DNA of 64,000 nucleotides from the NCBI GenBank assembly GCA_900542065.1, contig UQLU01000007.1:60535-124534 (forward strand). The letters are read 5' to 3'. The position numbers were made by a program, and so were the translations under genes. The notes under the pieces were generated by a model. It ran no database searches. It saw only the letters and a list, made by a program, of their open reading frames with translations, and was not told the DNA's origin. Shown here piece after piece: positions 51,082 through 59,172 of this stretch. Numbering within the stretch: position 1 is the stretch's first letter; each line of letters begins with the position of its first letter. Origin of the DNA: an uncultured Eggerthella sp. (GTDB taxonomy: Bacteria > Actinomycetota > Coriobacteriia > Coriobacteriales > Eggerthellaceae).

Positions 51082-52425
51082 ATGAATATCGCACAAAGGC
51101 TTGAACGTCTTCCTATGACACCTACCATGAATAAGGTTCTTTTAATAGTTGGTATTGGCTGGCTATTTGACGCAATGGATCAAGGCATGGTTTCAGGCGT
51201 TTTGGCGGCAGTGGGGAGCGACTGGGTTTTATCTCCTTTGCATCAGAGCATGCTGGCAAGTGCGGGCACCTTTGGCATGATTATTGGTGCGGCATTTTCG
51301 GGCATCGCTTCAGATAAGTGGGGTCGTCGTAAGGTAATTCTGTTCACCTTGCTTATGTATAGCGTAGGAAGCTTTCTTTGCGGTGTTTCTGCTAATTTCA
51401 CCATGCTTGTTGTGTGCCGTTTTATTACTGGCCTTGGTCTTGGTGGTGAATTACCGGCTGCATCAACTTTGGTAAGTGAATTTTCTCCCATTAAATATCG
51501 TGGTAGAAACGTAGTTCTTTTGGAAAGCTTCTGGGCCTGGGGCTGGATTATTGCAGCACTGGTTGCCTACTTACTTATTCCTATGTATGGCTGGCGCATT
51601 GCTTTTTTGGTGGGTGCTGTTCCTGCCTTGTTCGCCGCTGTTCTTCGTATTATGGTTCCCGAATCGCCACGATATCTTGATCTTGTTGGTAAGCATCAGC
51701 AGGCTGATGAAATAGTTACCAAAATGGAAGCTTCTGCTGGTGTTGTTGTTCCTGATGAACAAAAGACCCATTTGAGCGCCATTAAAACTTCCGCATGGAA
51801 ATCCTTTGCCCAGTTGTGGTCAAAAAAGAATCTTCGCGCTACGTTGGTTTTGTGGGTCATTTGGTTTGGAATCAACTTTGGCTATTACGGCTTTGTTTTG
51901 TGGACTCCCAGTTTGCTGGTAGCTCAAGGATTTTCTCTCGTTACCAGTTTCGGCTTTACGGTAATCATGTGCTTAGCTCAGCTTCCTGGTTATTTCAGTG
52001 CTGCTTGGCTCATTGAAAGGATCGGTAGAAAGAAAGTTCTTATTGCTTACTTTGCGGGTACAGCACTTGCCGCATGGTTGTTTGGTCATGCAGCATCGGA
52101 GGCTGAAATTTTGGCCTCGGGCTGCTTGTTATATTTCTTTGCGTTGGGTGCTTGGGGCTGTGTGTATTCTTACACGCCAGAGGTATATCCCACCGATGTG
52201 CGTGGATCAGGTACGGGTTGGGCAGCGTGCTTTGGACGCATAGGCGCGTTCATTGCTCCTTTCATTGTGCCTTTGGTTTATGCATCGTTTGGTGGAGGAC
52301 TTGGCTTTACGGTCGTTTTCATTATGTTGGCTTCAGCATTTGCGGTAGTAGCATTGGTAATTGCGCTTTTCGGAATAGAAACGAAAGGACGTCCTCTTAC
52401 CGACGTTAGCAATGAAGAAATGTAG
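51082..52425 (+). CDS. niaP: MFS transporter, probable niacin/nicotinamide permease NiaP
   Basis: 447 residues, twelve hydrophobic segments, with RxGR-type loop SDKWGRRKVIL and FITGLGLGGELPA. The N-terminus RLERLPMTPTMNKVLLIVGIGWLFDAMDQGMVSG closely resembles characterised NiaP/YceI permeases. The next gene encodes a NiaR-type repressor, strongly supporting vitamin B3 uptake. The alternative is another aromatic-acid or sugar porter of the family. Start ATG with GGAGAAG ten bases upstream. Confidence 0.82.
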   Translation: MNIAQRLERLPMTPTMNKVLLIVGIGWLFDAMDQGMVSGVLAAVGSDWVLSPLHQSMLASAGTFGMIIGAAFSGIASDKWGRRKVILFTLLMYSVGSFLCGVSANFTMLVVCRFITGLGLGGELPAASTLVSEFSPIKYRGRNVVLLESFWAWGWIIAALVAYLLIPMYGWRIAFLVGAVPALFAAVLRIMVPESPRYLDLVGKHQQADEIVTKMEASAGVVVPDEQKTHLSAIKTSAWKSFAQLWSKKNLRATLVLWVIWFGINFGYYGFVLWTPSLLVAQGFSLVTSFGFTVIMCLAQLPGYFSAAWLIERIGRKKVLIAYFAGTALAAWLFGHAASEAEILASGCLLYFFALGAWGCVYSYTPEVYPTDVRGSGTGWAACFGRIGAFIAPFIVPLVYASFGGGLGFTVVFIMLASAFAVVALVIALFGIETKGRPLTDVSNEEM

Positions 52426-52462
52426 AGTTAGTGCTGCCTATCAGCAAAATAGTCTAGGTATT

Positions 52463-52482
52463 TACAAGCGTGCCTGTACAAT
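52463..52482 (+). promoter_or_regulatory. Palindrome overlapping the niaR promoter
   Basis: TACAAGCGTGCCTGTA (52463-52478), arms match at six of seven positions and run into a TACAAT -10 (52477-52482). This position would let NiaR repress its own gene when niacin is plentiful. Confidence 0.5.
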
Positions 52483-52515
52483 AGAGAAGATACTTTGTTT
52501 AAGAGAGGGTCTTTT

Positions 52516-53052
52516 ATGACAAATTCTTCTCGTCGTTCAGAAATAATTAAGATTCTTCAGGAAAGTAAAGCTCCTCAGTCTGGAACTGCTTTAGGGGAGG
52601 CGCTTGGCGTAAGTAGACAGATTATTGTGCAGGATATTGCGCTGCTTCGTACTTCAGGTTATGACATTATTTCCACCAATCGTGGTTATGTTTTAAATGA
52701 GCTGAATGCTAATCCTTGCAGGTTGATAAAGGTGCGACATAGCTCTGATCGTATTGAAGAAGAACTTAACCTCGTTGTTGATTTGGGTGGTTGTGTCGAG
52801 GATGTTCTGGTGAACCACAGAACATATGCAAAGATCGAAGCACCTCTGAATATTAAAAATCGCAGAGACGTTCAAAAGTTTGTGGAGCGTCTTAATAATG
52901 GTATTTCAAGCCCGTTGTCGGCTATTACCGACGGATATCATTTCCATCACATCAGTGCCGAATCGCAAGAAGTGTTGGATGAAATCGTAAAGGCCCTTGA
53001 TGACGAAGGTTTTCTCGCTGAATTTACCGCCTATGAAAAAGGGGAAGAGTAA
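52516..53052 (+). CDS. niaR: NiaR-type niacin-responsive repressor (HTH_11 + 3H domain)
   Basis: 178 residues: winged helix (1-60: RRSEIIKILQESKAPQSGTALGEALGVSRQIIVQDIALLR), then a 3H domain with metal/ligand His residues in VRHSSDRIEEEL, VNHRTYAKIEAPL and DGYHFHHISAES. 3H proteins of this type repress NAD synthesis and niacin uptake genes with nicotinate as corepressor. ATG 52516 follows AGAGAGGG; a frame is open seven codons upstream. It lies directly downstream of the permease gene. Confidence 0.9.
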   Translation: MTNSSRRSEIIKILQESKAPQSGTALGEALGVSRQIIVQDIALLRTSGYDIISTNRGYVLNELNANPCRLIKVRHSSDRIEEELNLVVDLGGCVEDVLVNHRTYAKIEAPLNIKNRRDVQKFVERLNNGISSPLSAITDGYHFHHISAESQEVLDEIVKALDDEGFLAEFTAYEKGEE

Positions 53053-53188
53053 AGCGAATTATTTCTAGGCGGTTTTATCTATTGGTTGAAGCGAATGATT
53101 TGAGTGCGTTGAGCGTATTTGCGGGTGCCTAATATGCTATCGTTTCGAGCTCGTGAATAGACAATCGAATGTCTTAAAAGGAGTTCAA

Positions 53189-53992
53189 ATGAAACGATTG
53201 AAACTTGCAACGGGCGTTTTAACAGCAACGCTTTTAACTGCCGCATTGCCTGTAGCAGCATTCGCTATGCCAGGGGACATTGAAGAGGCAGTAACTCAAG
53301 ATAATTACAATGCTTATGCTCATCAGAGTGGTCATGCTGAATATGATGAATCCGAGCTTATTGCGGTTGATGGAAAGTATGTAGCTACGGCAAATGCCAT
53401 GATTCGCAAGGCGCCTTTCGGTGAGATCTTAGGAAGCGTTAAGCCAGGTAAAACCTATCAGGTTATTGGCGAATGCCCCGACTGTATGTGGTACAAGATT
53501 TCTGGCGATGTAAGTGGCTATGTATATGCAAGCTATCTTGTTCCAGAAGGTGAATATCACAAGGAAGCGAATGACAATTCTAATATTCGCACGCTTGATA
53601 TGATGATGACCGTTGATGTAAAGTCTGCTCTCAATTTGCGTGAAAAGCCTTCTACGAAGTCCAAGGTTGTAACTAGCGTTAAGCCTGGAACCGAAATTCA
53701 TGTAAAGGGCAATGTATTGAATACTGATTGGTATCAGTGTGAATACGAGGGCAAGATCGTTTATGCTCACGACAACTATCTGAAGCCAGAATTTCCTCAG
53801 ACCATGGCTTGCTCGGTATCTGCGCTAAACATTCGCGAGTCAGCAAATGGTAAAGCTAAAATCATTGGCACGTTGCACAAGGGCGATAAGGTAAAGGTTT
53901 CTGCTGATGAAAACAGCTGGCTGCGTTTTGAAATGAGCAATGGCAAAGTTGCTTACGTGTATGACGAATACATGGAAGCAGTTGGCCAGTAA
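53189..53992 (+). CDS. Secreted protein with three SH3-like domains
   Basis: 267 residues. Sec signal peptide MKRLKLATGVLTATLLTAAL... with probable cleavage after AFA (about 26). Three SH3b-like repeats follow: about 60-115 (MIRKAPFGEILGSVKPG), 130-185 (SALNLREKPSTKSKVVTSVKPG) and 200-260 (SALNIRESANGKAKIIGTLHKG). SH3b domains commonly bind peptidoglycan. No catalytic domain, so a wall-binding or adaptor role is inferred. ATG 53189 follows AAAAGGAG. Confidence 0.87.
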   Translation: MKRLKLATGVLTATLLTAALPVAAFAMPGDIEEAVTQDNYNAYAHQSGHAEYDESELIAVDGKYVATANAMIRKAPFGEILGSVKPGKTYQVIGECPDCMWYKISGDVSGYVYASYLVPEGEYHKEANDNSNIRTLDMMMTVDVKSALNLREKPSTKSKVVTSVKPGTEIHVKGNVLNTDWYQCEYEGKIVYAHDNYLKPEFPQTMACSVSALNIRESANGKAKIIGTLHKGDKVKVSADENSWLRFEMSNGKVAYVYDEYMEAVGQ

Positions 53993-54360
53993 GAAACGTT
54001 ACAGCGCTACGTGCGGTTAAGGTGTGATAGGGCGGGCGATAAGGACGTTTGGCGCTGCTCGCTTCCCAGCTTTTAGTACCGATCACTTCTCAGCTATTGC
54101 CGTGGTCCGTAAGTGTACTTGATGGCTATACAATAAAAGCCTACTTCTCGTTCTGGGAAGTGGGCTTTTACTTTGATGTCATTTGATTTAGTTGAAACGC
54201 TAAAGGTATTTGCATCTAATTTACTTAGTTAGCTAGAACGGCTGATGAATATATAATTTAAGCTACCTATGTTCATTATATTTAGCGATGCAGTTACGCA
54301 AAATACGCTATTGATTTGTATTAACCAGAGCCTTTTAGGTTTAGTTAGTGGGGAACCTGT
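53993..54360. other. Intergenic region after SH3 protein gene
   Basis: 368 bases with no gene. It contains the terminator at 54135-54169; the remaining A/T-rich 190 bases should hold the promoter of the 54361 gene, but no clear -35/-10 pair was chosen. Confidence 0.55.
54135..54169 (+). terminator. Terminator of the SH3 protein gene
   Basis: Thirteen-bp stem AAAAGCCTACTTC/GAAGTGGGCTTTT with one G-U pair, nine-base loop, then ACTTT. Confidence 0.8.
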
Positions 54361-55644
54361 ATGAGTGAAGAAAAGAAAGTTGCGGGAGTGCAAGACCAGC
54401 AAGGTCCGAATCAGGAGAACTCTGACCAGAAGACTTTAGGCTCTGATACTGCTAAAACTAATAAGCTAGCCAAGAAAACCAAGATTATTATTGCGGTGGT
54501 TGTTGCAGCGGTTCTTGTTCTTGGCGGACTTTTGGCATGGTTCTTAATCGACCAACATAACAAAGCAGTTTGGGAGCAAGAGCATAAAGAATATCCTCTT
54601 GATTTGACTATTGTTGCGGATGGTTATGATGCTGAAACCTCGAGTCCTATTCCGATTCAAATCGAGGGCACTGATTTCGAAAGCAATTCCATTTCCATTG
54701 AAACGTTGGTAAGCGCTGATATGACAGAACCCATCAAACTTATGCGTGGTACCTACACAATTTCGGTAAGCGCTTCGCCATTTCTAGAGGATGGTTCGAT
54801 GTTTGATGTATCGGCTGGAACGGCAGAATTTGAAGTGGTAGGAGATAGCGATTCGGGCGATCAAGGTGCTGTTTCGGATAATCAAGCTGACGCTTCGAAT
54901 GACGAGGCTGGCACTTCCGATGGCAACCAGGCCAGCACCTCTGAAGACAGCGATTCAAAAAACAGTGCTTCAATAACCATAGATCCTCTTCCTGTTGAAG
55001 ATATGACCGAAGATATGATTAGTGCATCTTCTGATAAGTTACTCTCTCTTGGATGTAGCCAGGAGGCAGTGACTGCGTTTAGTGATGCAGCTCAAGCCAA
55101 GTTGAAGGCATATCAAGATGAATTAGCTGCCAAAAAAGCTGAAGAAGAGGCGGCCAAGAAAGCTGCCGAAAAAGCAGCTCAGCGTCATGTTTCAACTGAT
55201 TGGTATGAATTCGATATTCCTGAACAATGGATTGGAAAGGTTGAATGGAGAACCGAAGGAACCAGGACTTTAGTGCATCTGTCGGGATATCCAGCAGTCA
55301 CCCTTGTTGAAGTGTATGCAAGATCTACCAATGAAGCTGGCGACGGTGGTGATATTGCTGGTGGTTCGGCAGGCGGTAAGACGAAGGGAACAACTGCGGT
55401 TGATCTTTGGGCTTACAACTGGGCTTACTGGGCAGCACAATATAGCGAAAATGGAAATCAAGGCCCAAGAGGAGTTTCTCTTACAGAATCTCAATATGAC
55501 CAGCTTCTAAACCTTTCTACTGGTGGTGAGCTAAGTTATAGCGAAGTTGCGGCAAATCCTTCTGGTTATGAAACCCATTATTCTTCTTATATTCAAAACG
55601 CCATTGAGCCTACATTAGTTGTTAAGGATGCTCCGCTACCTTAA
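54361..55644 (+). CDS. Single-pass membrane protein with acidic extracellular region
   Basis: 427 residues, family not recognised. A hydrophilic Gln/Glu/Lys N-terminus (1-40), one membrane helix (about 41-66, IIIAVVVAAVLVLGGLLAWFLI), an extracellular beta-rich domain (about 75-160), a Ser/Asp/Gly linker (160-205), an Ala/Lys/Glu helix (about 245-278) and a C-terminal domain starting HVSTDWYEFDIPEQWIGKVEW, a pattern seen in secreted Actinobacteria proteins. No LPxTG signal. Start ATG with GGGGAACC. Confidence 0.8.
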   Translation: MSEEKKVAGVQDQQGPNQENSDQKTLGSDTAKTNKLAKKTKIIIAVVVAAVLVLGGLLAWFLIDQHNKAVWEQEHKEYPLDLTIVADGYDAETSSPIPIQIEGTDFESNSISIETLVSADMTEPIKLMRGTYTISVSASPFLEDGSMFDVSAGTAEFEVVGDSDSGDQGAVSDNQADASNDEAGTSDGNQASTSEDSDSKNSASITIDPLPVEDMTEDMISASSDKLLSLGCSQEAVTAFSDAAQAKLKAYQDELAAKKAEEEAAKKAAEKAAQRHVSTDWYEFDIPEQWIGKVEWRTEGTRTLVHLSGYPAVTLVEVYARSTNEAGDGGDIAGGSAGGKTKGTTAVDLWAYNWAYWAAQYSENGNQGPRGVSLTESQYDQLLNLSTGGELSYSEVAANPSGYETHYSSYIQNAIEPTLVVKDAPLP

Positions 55645-55678
55645 TGAAGGGCGCACTTTGCGTATTTATGCTGGCATT

Positions 55679-55716
55679 AATAGAGTTGAATTCTAGGAAT
55701 AGAGTTCAACTCTATT
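55679..55716. terminator. Bidirectional terminator between convergent genes
   Basis: Twelve-bp stem AATAGAGTTGAA/TTCAACTCTATT (55679-55690, 55705-55716), followed by TTTCTTCTTT. The right arm overlaps the stop codon of the minus-strand gene. Confidence 0.78.
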
Positions 55717-56293
55717 TTTCTTCTTTATGCTTGGATTTTGTCACTAATAGGATGGCCCAATATAAGGTGGCGCCAATAAGATAGGCAAGGATATCCAACG
55801 GATCGCTGATGCTGTTTGCGACGAATAAAGGAGCTATATATTCCCAGAAAAGTCCACAGAAGAATATATAGACTGCAATTGAAGCAAGTTTTTTGAATCG
55901 CAACTCTGGTCTTACGAGTGAAAGCAGCAGATTCGTGTAAGTCATGAATGCTACGCCGCCAAGAAAATCATTAGCGTGACTAGTTATGAGGTAATACCAG
56001 ATTGTTCCGCTTGCAGAATATGAAATAAAAGGCGTTATGAGGTATTCGTTGGCGTAGAACAGAATTGCACATAACGTCAATATGCCCAAGTCAATTAAGG
56101 TGTTGAACTTTACGGATTCAAAATTACCGCGAATATAGAGCAGCGATTCACTGAGAAAAGATTCGTTTTTCGAGCTGTGTTCGGTGTTTTTAGTCGATTT
56201 ATCTATAAGATTTGCTTTTGAGCTGGTTGATGTTGCTGCGTTTGTTTCGTGCTCGGTCATGTTTTTCATGATTATTTGTAGATTTATCAACAT
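55712..56293 (-). CDS. Small integral membrane protein, unrecognised
   Basis: A Ser/Thr/Asn-rich hydrophilic N-terminus is followed by about four hydrophobic segments (LIDLGILTLCAILFYANEYLI, IWYYLITSHANDFLGGVAFMTYTNLLL, a FKKLASIAVYIFFCGLFWEYI segment, a DILAYLIGATLYWAILLV segment). The frame is open to 56392, but ATG 56293 overlaps the end of a 28-codon ORF (ATGTTGA), suggesting coupled translation; ATG 56269 or 56260 are alternatives. None of these has its own good Shine-Dalgarno. The pattern resembles VanZ-like or membrane-spanning hypothetical proteins; no function is assigned. Confidence 0.7.
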   Translation of the reverse strand: MLINLQIIMKNMTEHETNAATSTSSKANLIDKSTKNTEHSSKNESFLSESLLYIRGNFESVKFNTLIDLGILTLCAILFYANEYLITPFISYSASGTIWYYLITSHANDFLGGVAFMTYTNLLLSLVRPELRFKKLASIAVYIFFCGLFWEYIAPLFVANSISDPLDILAYLIGATLYWAILLVTKSKHKEEK

Positions 56294-56373
56294 GTAGCAA
56301 AAAGAAATAGTCCTGCCGCAATACCTACAGCAATAACAAGAATCCACCAGCAACATCCGTGATTGTCGTTCAT
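56287..56373 (-). CDS. 28-residue single-helix membrane peptide
   Basis: ATG 56373 has an excellent Shine-Dalgarno (AAAGGACCGCT). The peptide starts MNDNHGCCWWILVIAV and continues hydrophobic and Gly/Ala-rich to a C-terminal Cys: two adjacent Cys, two Trp, then one membrane-spanning helix. Its TGA overlaps the ATGTTGA where the downstream membrane gene can start. It could be a small membrane protein or a translational leader. It is too short for normal gene callers. Confidence 0.55.
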   Translation of the reverse strand: MNDNHGCCWWILVIAVGIAAGLFLFATC

Positions 56374-56497
56374 AGCGGTCCTTTCTAGGCATTTTGCATA
56401 TTCACCAGTATAGAGGTGTTAAACCTGATTAGTGTTCATTTTTAGGATAATTGCTTGCTTAAGATGGGGGTGTCCAGGTTGTTGGACGGTTTGAACT

Positions 56498-56803
56498 CTA
56501 ATTGATAGTTTTAAAACTGCGTGCAATCTGGGTTCTAATTGATTCCAAGGATTCTTGAGAAACGGCATTAAGATCAAATATTGTGTCTATCTCTCGTTTT
56601 TGGTCCGAGTAGAGATATACTCCAACGGTATCTACAATAAGTACGTTATCTCTGTAGATTTTCTTCTGCGGAAAGAAGGTATCTTTTGTGGTAAACAGAC
56701 TATCCAGATGACAGTAACGTTCGCATTGAGAAACTATGCCAGCTTCGCTTTTGATGTTAAGTTTCACTTCAACAGGAAGATATTTTCCGTTGAATAAAAT
56801 CAC
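56498..56803 (-). CDS. Nuclease-like C-terminal fragment, continuation of upstream gene in -1 frame
   Basis: 101 residues from GTG 56803. ILFNGKYLPVEVKLNI provides an ExK pair and IVSQCERYCH a following Gln/Arg-Tyr helix; NVLIVDTVGVYLYSD follows. This is the pattern of a PD-(D/E)xK restriction-nuclease-like domain. The missing catalytic Asp (GFVDNVILF) is encoded immediately upstream in the same frame but before the GTG and after a stop, so the fragment is only complete if read through from the upstream gene by a -1 shift. Confidence 0.6.
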   Translation of the reverse strand: MILFNGKYLPVEVKLNIKSEAGIVSQCERYCHLDSLFTTKDTFFPQKKIYRDNVLIVDTVGVYLYSDQKREIDTIFDLNAVSQESLESIRTQIARSFKTIN

Positions 56804-57708
56804 ATTGTCAACGAAACCTTTTTAGCTTTTCCCTTAACAGTCTTTTTTGTGCGGCATTCTCTGTATACAATTCCATCATCACTTATGCCTTGTAGCAAGT
56901 AGTCAACATAGCAGCCTCTGAATTCCTGTTCCAGAATAAAGCTAGATCGATATTCTTGTGCAATTTTCATCCAATTGTTGTTGTTAATATTTCTCAACGG
57001 GATAGGCTTTGTTGAGCAATTTATAAAATAGTCTGGCATTTTATTATTGCTAGTGATTCGATCACGAATTACGTCAAATTCTCTACCAAAAACTGGAGTA
57101 ATAGTGCCGCCTCGTGTGATGAAAACTACGTCTCTAAAATCAGAGATATGAAGTGGTTGGGCTAGCGTAGTTATGTCTTGTATTTCAGCAAATAATGGAC
57201 TTTTGAAATGAGATAATTCACTGATTTGATCATAATAGTAGGGCATGCCTGCCACTTTTCCGATTGCGAGTATAGTTCCTGAATAATTATCGTAGTACTC
57301 CCAACCGCGTCTTAGGAGCATATCTAAGCCGCATAAAACAGGAAAATCGAATTCGTTTATACGTAATTCGAATTCTTTTTGGACTCGACGAAGCTTTTCA
57401 TCTGCCATCTTGGCAAAATAAAACAGGCAAATATCACCAGGCTTTGCCCACTTAGGAACTGTCCACTCGATTGTTCTTCCTTCTCGGAATCTTTTATAAA
57501 GCAGTGTTTCGATGTCCAGGTATGCTTCTTCTAGTAAGTATTCATTAAGAAGTTCATCGAGGGTTGAAGGAAAATTAAATGCTGTAATGAATGCTCTTAC
57601 GTACTTTCGGGCATCAGCAGTTTCTTCTGGGTAATTTTTGCTTCTTTTAACAGGGAATTCTGCTTGTTGAGAATTCCCAATTTGTTCGGAATTGATTGGA
57701 GTTTCCAT
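56800..57708 (-). CDS. N-terminal part of a frameshifted nuclease-like protein
   Basis: 303 residues from ATG 57708 (a TTG lies 11 codons upstream). Not a named family; WTVPKWAKPGDICLFYFAK (about 85-103) and RGWEYYDNYSGTILAIGKVAG look like an RNA/nucleotide-binding beta fold. It ends ...KGKAKKVSLTM and overlaps the next frame. At GCTAAAAAGG (about 56821-56830) a -1 shift would give KAKKGFVDNVILFNGKYL, joining this to the ExK domain as one ~410-residue protein. Either a programmed frameshift or a disabling indel. Confidence 0.65.
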   Translation of the reverse strand: METPINSEQIGNSQQAEFPVKRSKNYPEETADARKYVRAFITAFNFPSTLDELLNEYLLEEAYLDIETLLYKRFREGRTIEWTVPKWAKPGDICLFYFAKMADEKLRRVQKEFELRINEFDFPVLCGLDMLLRRGWEYYDNYSGTILAIGKVAGMPYYYDQISELSHFKSPLFAEIQDITTLAQPLHISDFRDVVFITRGGTITPVFGREFDVIRDRITSNNKMPDYFINCSTKPIPLRNINNNNWMKIAQEYRSSFILEQEFRGCYVDYLLQGISDDGIVYRECRTKKTVKGKAKKVSLTM

Positions 57709-57782
57709 ATAGATTCTTTCGTTAATTTTTTTCAGAAACAATATTACATACTTGCAAGCTTGGTATAGCGTTTGCTTATTAG

Positions 57783-57989
57783 TTAGAACAATACTCGCGC
57801 AGTCTTAGCTTTGATGAAAGAGAGATCCTTACTGTACAGACCATACTTCTCCCTTAAGGATTCGGTTGTCTCGAAAGCATCAACATCTCTGCTTTCAGTT
57901 CGTTTGCGTTCGGAAATCGTAATGCGTTCAAGTAGGCGAGCGCGTGCTTCTGCTTGCTTTCATCGGTTAAAGCCGAGCTTTTTACGCAT
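57783..57989 (-). pseudogene. Antitoxin-like ORF interrupted by an in-frame TGA, downstream of fic
   Basis: One frame from ATG 57989 to TAA 57783 would encode 68 codons, but codon 10 (57960-57962) is TGA. It reads MRKKLGFNR, stop, KQAEARARLLERITISER and ends ESLREKYGLYSKDL...ARVLF. The Arg/Glu-rich helix followed by R-x-KYGL resembles C-termini of RelB/YefM-type antitoxins. A C-to-T change of CGA would explain the stop. It starts nine bases after the fic stop, so it was probably a partner gene. No restart codon lies in frame after the TGA. Confidence 0.5.
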
Positions 57990-57998
57990 ACGAAGCGA

Positions 57999-59051
57999 TC
58001 ATAGTTGTTCTATTTTTCGGTATGCCGTCGATCTTGCGGCACCGACCTTTTCGACAACGCCTTCATTTTGGAGTTTTGCGAGAATTCGTTCTAGAGTGCG
58101 CTGGCTCATGCCAGGATTTGCATCCATAATCTGGCGCTTCGTCGCTGTTCCGACCAATCTGTTGAAAAATGCTCTGATTGCCTCTTCGTTTCTTTTTGGT
58201 GAAACCATAATAGAGAACCTACTGTCGAGCTCTTTGTAGCAGGCGGTTACGATACCTAACATGTACATGATGAAGGGGATGTAGTCATTTTCGCCTTCTC
58301 GCCAGCCCGACGAGCTTGCGGCAAGTACGTCGTAATATGTTTCCTTGGTTTTTTCGATGTCTCTCTCGATTGATATGTACTTACCTACATCATATCCGCT
58401 TCGATACATAAGCAGCAGCGTGAGTAGTCTGCTCATGCGTCCGTTTCCATCGTTAAACGGATGGATGCTCACAAAGTCAAATACGAAGACGAGCGAAACA
58501 AGTAAAGGGTCATAGGTTCTGGCACCTATCTGCCTTGAGTACTCGGAGCAGATTTTTTCGATGGCGGCGGGGGTTGCTGCGGCAGAGGTGGGCATAAATC
58601 GTGCGACCAGACTGCCATCTTTCGTGCGTTCGGCGATCACGTTGTCGGAATCCTTCCATCTACCAGCGTAGGAATCACCCGAGAAGCGGTATAGGTCACG
58701 ATGGAGTTGGAGAATCACATTCGAAGTGATGGGGATGTTGTCGTGGCTCTCGTGAATTTCGTCCAGGACATAACGGTAGCCAGCAATCTCTCTTTCGTCG
58801 CGATTTCTCGGATTCGTTTTGTTAAGCACGAGTTCACGCAGTCGCTTGTCGGAAGTGGAGATATTTTCGATCCTGTTCGAGGCGCCTGTGCTTTGGATCT
58901 TGGCGACTTCGACCAAAGACGAAAATGTTTCAGGGTTGCTTGAGGAAAGCGATGTGGTCTTTCCCTTGAGCTCTCGGATATTTCCAAGAGCGGAGACCAC
59001 TTCTGGAACCATCAGTTTTGCTAGAGTTTTTTCGTAATCGAACTGCGCCAT
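57999..59051 (-). CDS. Fic-domain protein with N-terminal inhibitory helix
   Basis: 350 residues. The catalytic motif HPFNDGNGR (197-205) is intact, predicting AMP transfer to target proteins. SNRIEN (58-63) in the N-terminal helix fits the (S/T)xxxE(G/N) inhibitory motif of class II Fic proteins, so the enzyme is self-restrained. The C-terminal winged helix (about 285-350: TKRQIMDANPGMSQRTLERILAKLQ) may bind DNA. The start ATG has a weak GAG. It is followed by the interrupted antitoxin-like ORF. Confidence 0.93.
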   Translation of the reverse strand: MAQFDYEKTLAKLMVPEVVSALGNIRELKGKTTSLSSSNPETFSSLVEVAKIQSTGASNRIENISTSDKRLRELVLNKTNPRNRDEREIAGYRYVLDEIHESHDNIPITSNVILQLHRDLYRFSGDSYAGRWKDSDNVIAERTKDGSLVARFMPTSAAATPAAIEKICSEYSRQIGARTYDPLLVSLVFVFDFVSIHPFNDGNGRMSRLLTLLLMYRSGYDVGKYISIERDIEKTKETYYDVLAASSSGWREGENDYIPFIMYMLGIVTACYKELDSRFSIMVSPKRNEEAIRAFFNRLVGTATKRQIMDANPGMSQRTLERILAKLQNEGVVEKVGAARSTAYRKIEQL

Positions 59052-59172
59052 AGTATTCTCGTCATTCTGATTGTATCCTCGACAATATTATTATATTTGA
59101 CGTTGATATTTTAACATTGTCGAAGATACAGATAACCCAGCAAGAGAAGTTCTTAGGGAAAAAGGTTAACCA

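Noticed and set aside
57811..58239. 142-codon plus-strand frame
   Set aside because: Overlaps the 3' end of fic and the antitoxin-like frame in antisense; Ser/Arg-rich with no motif.
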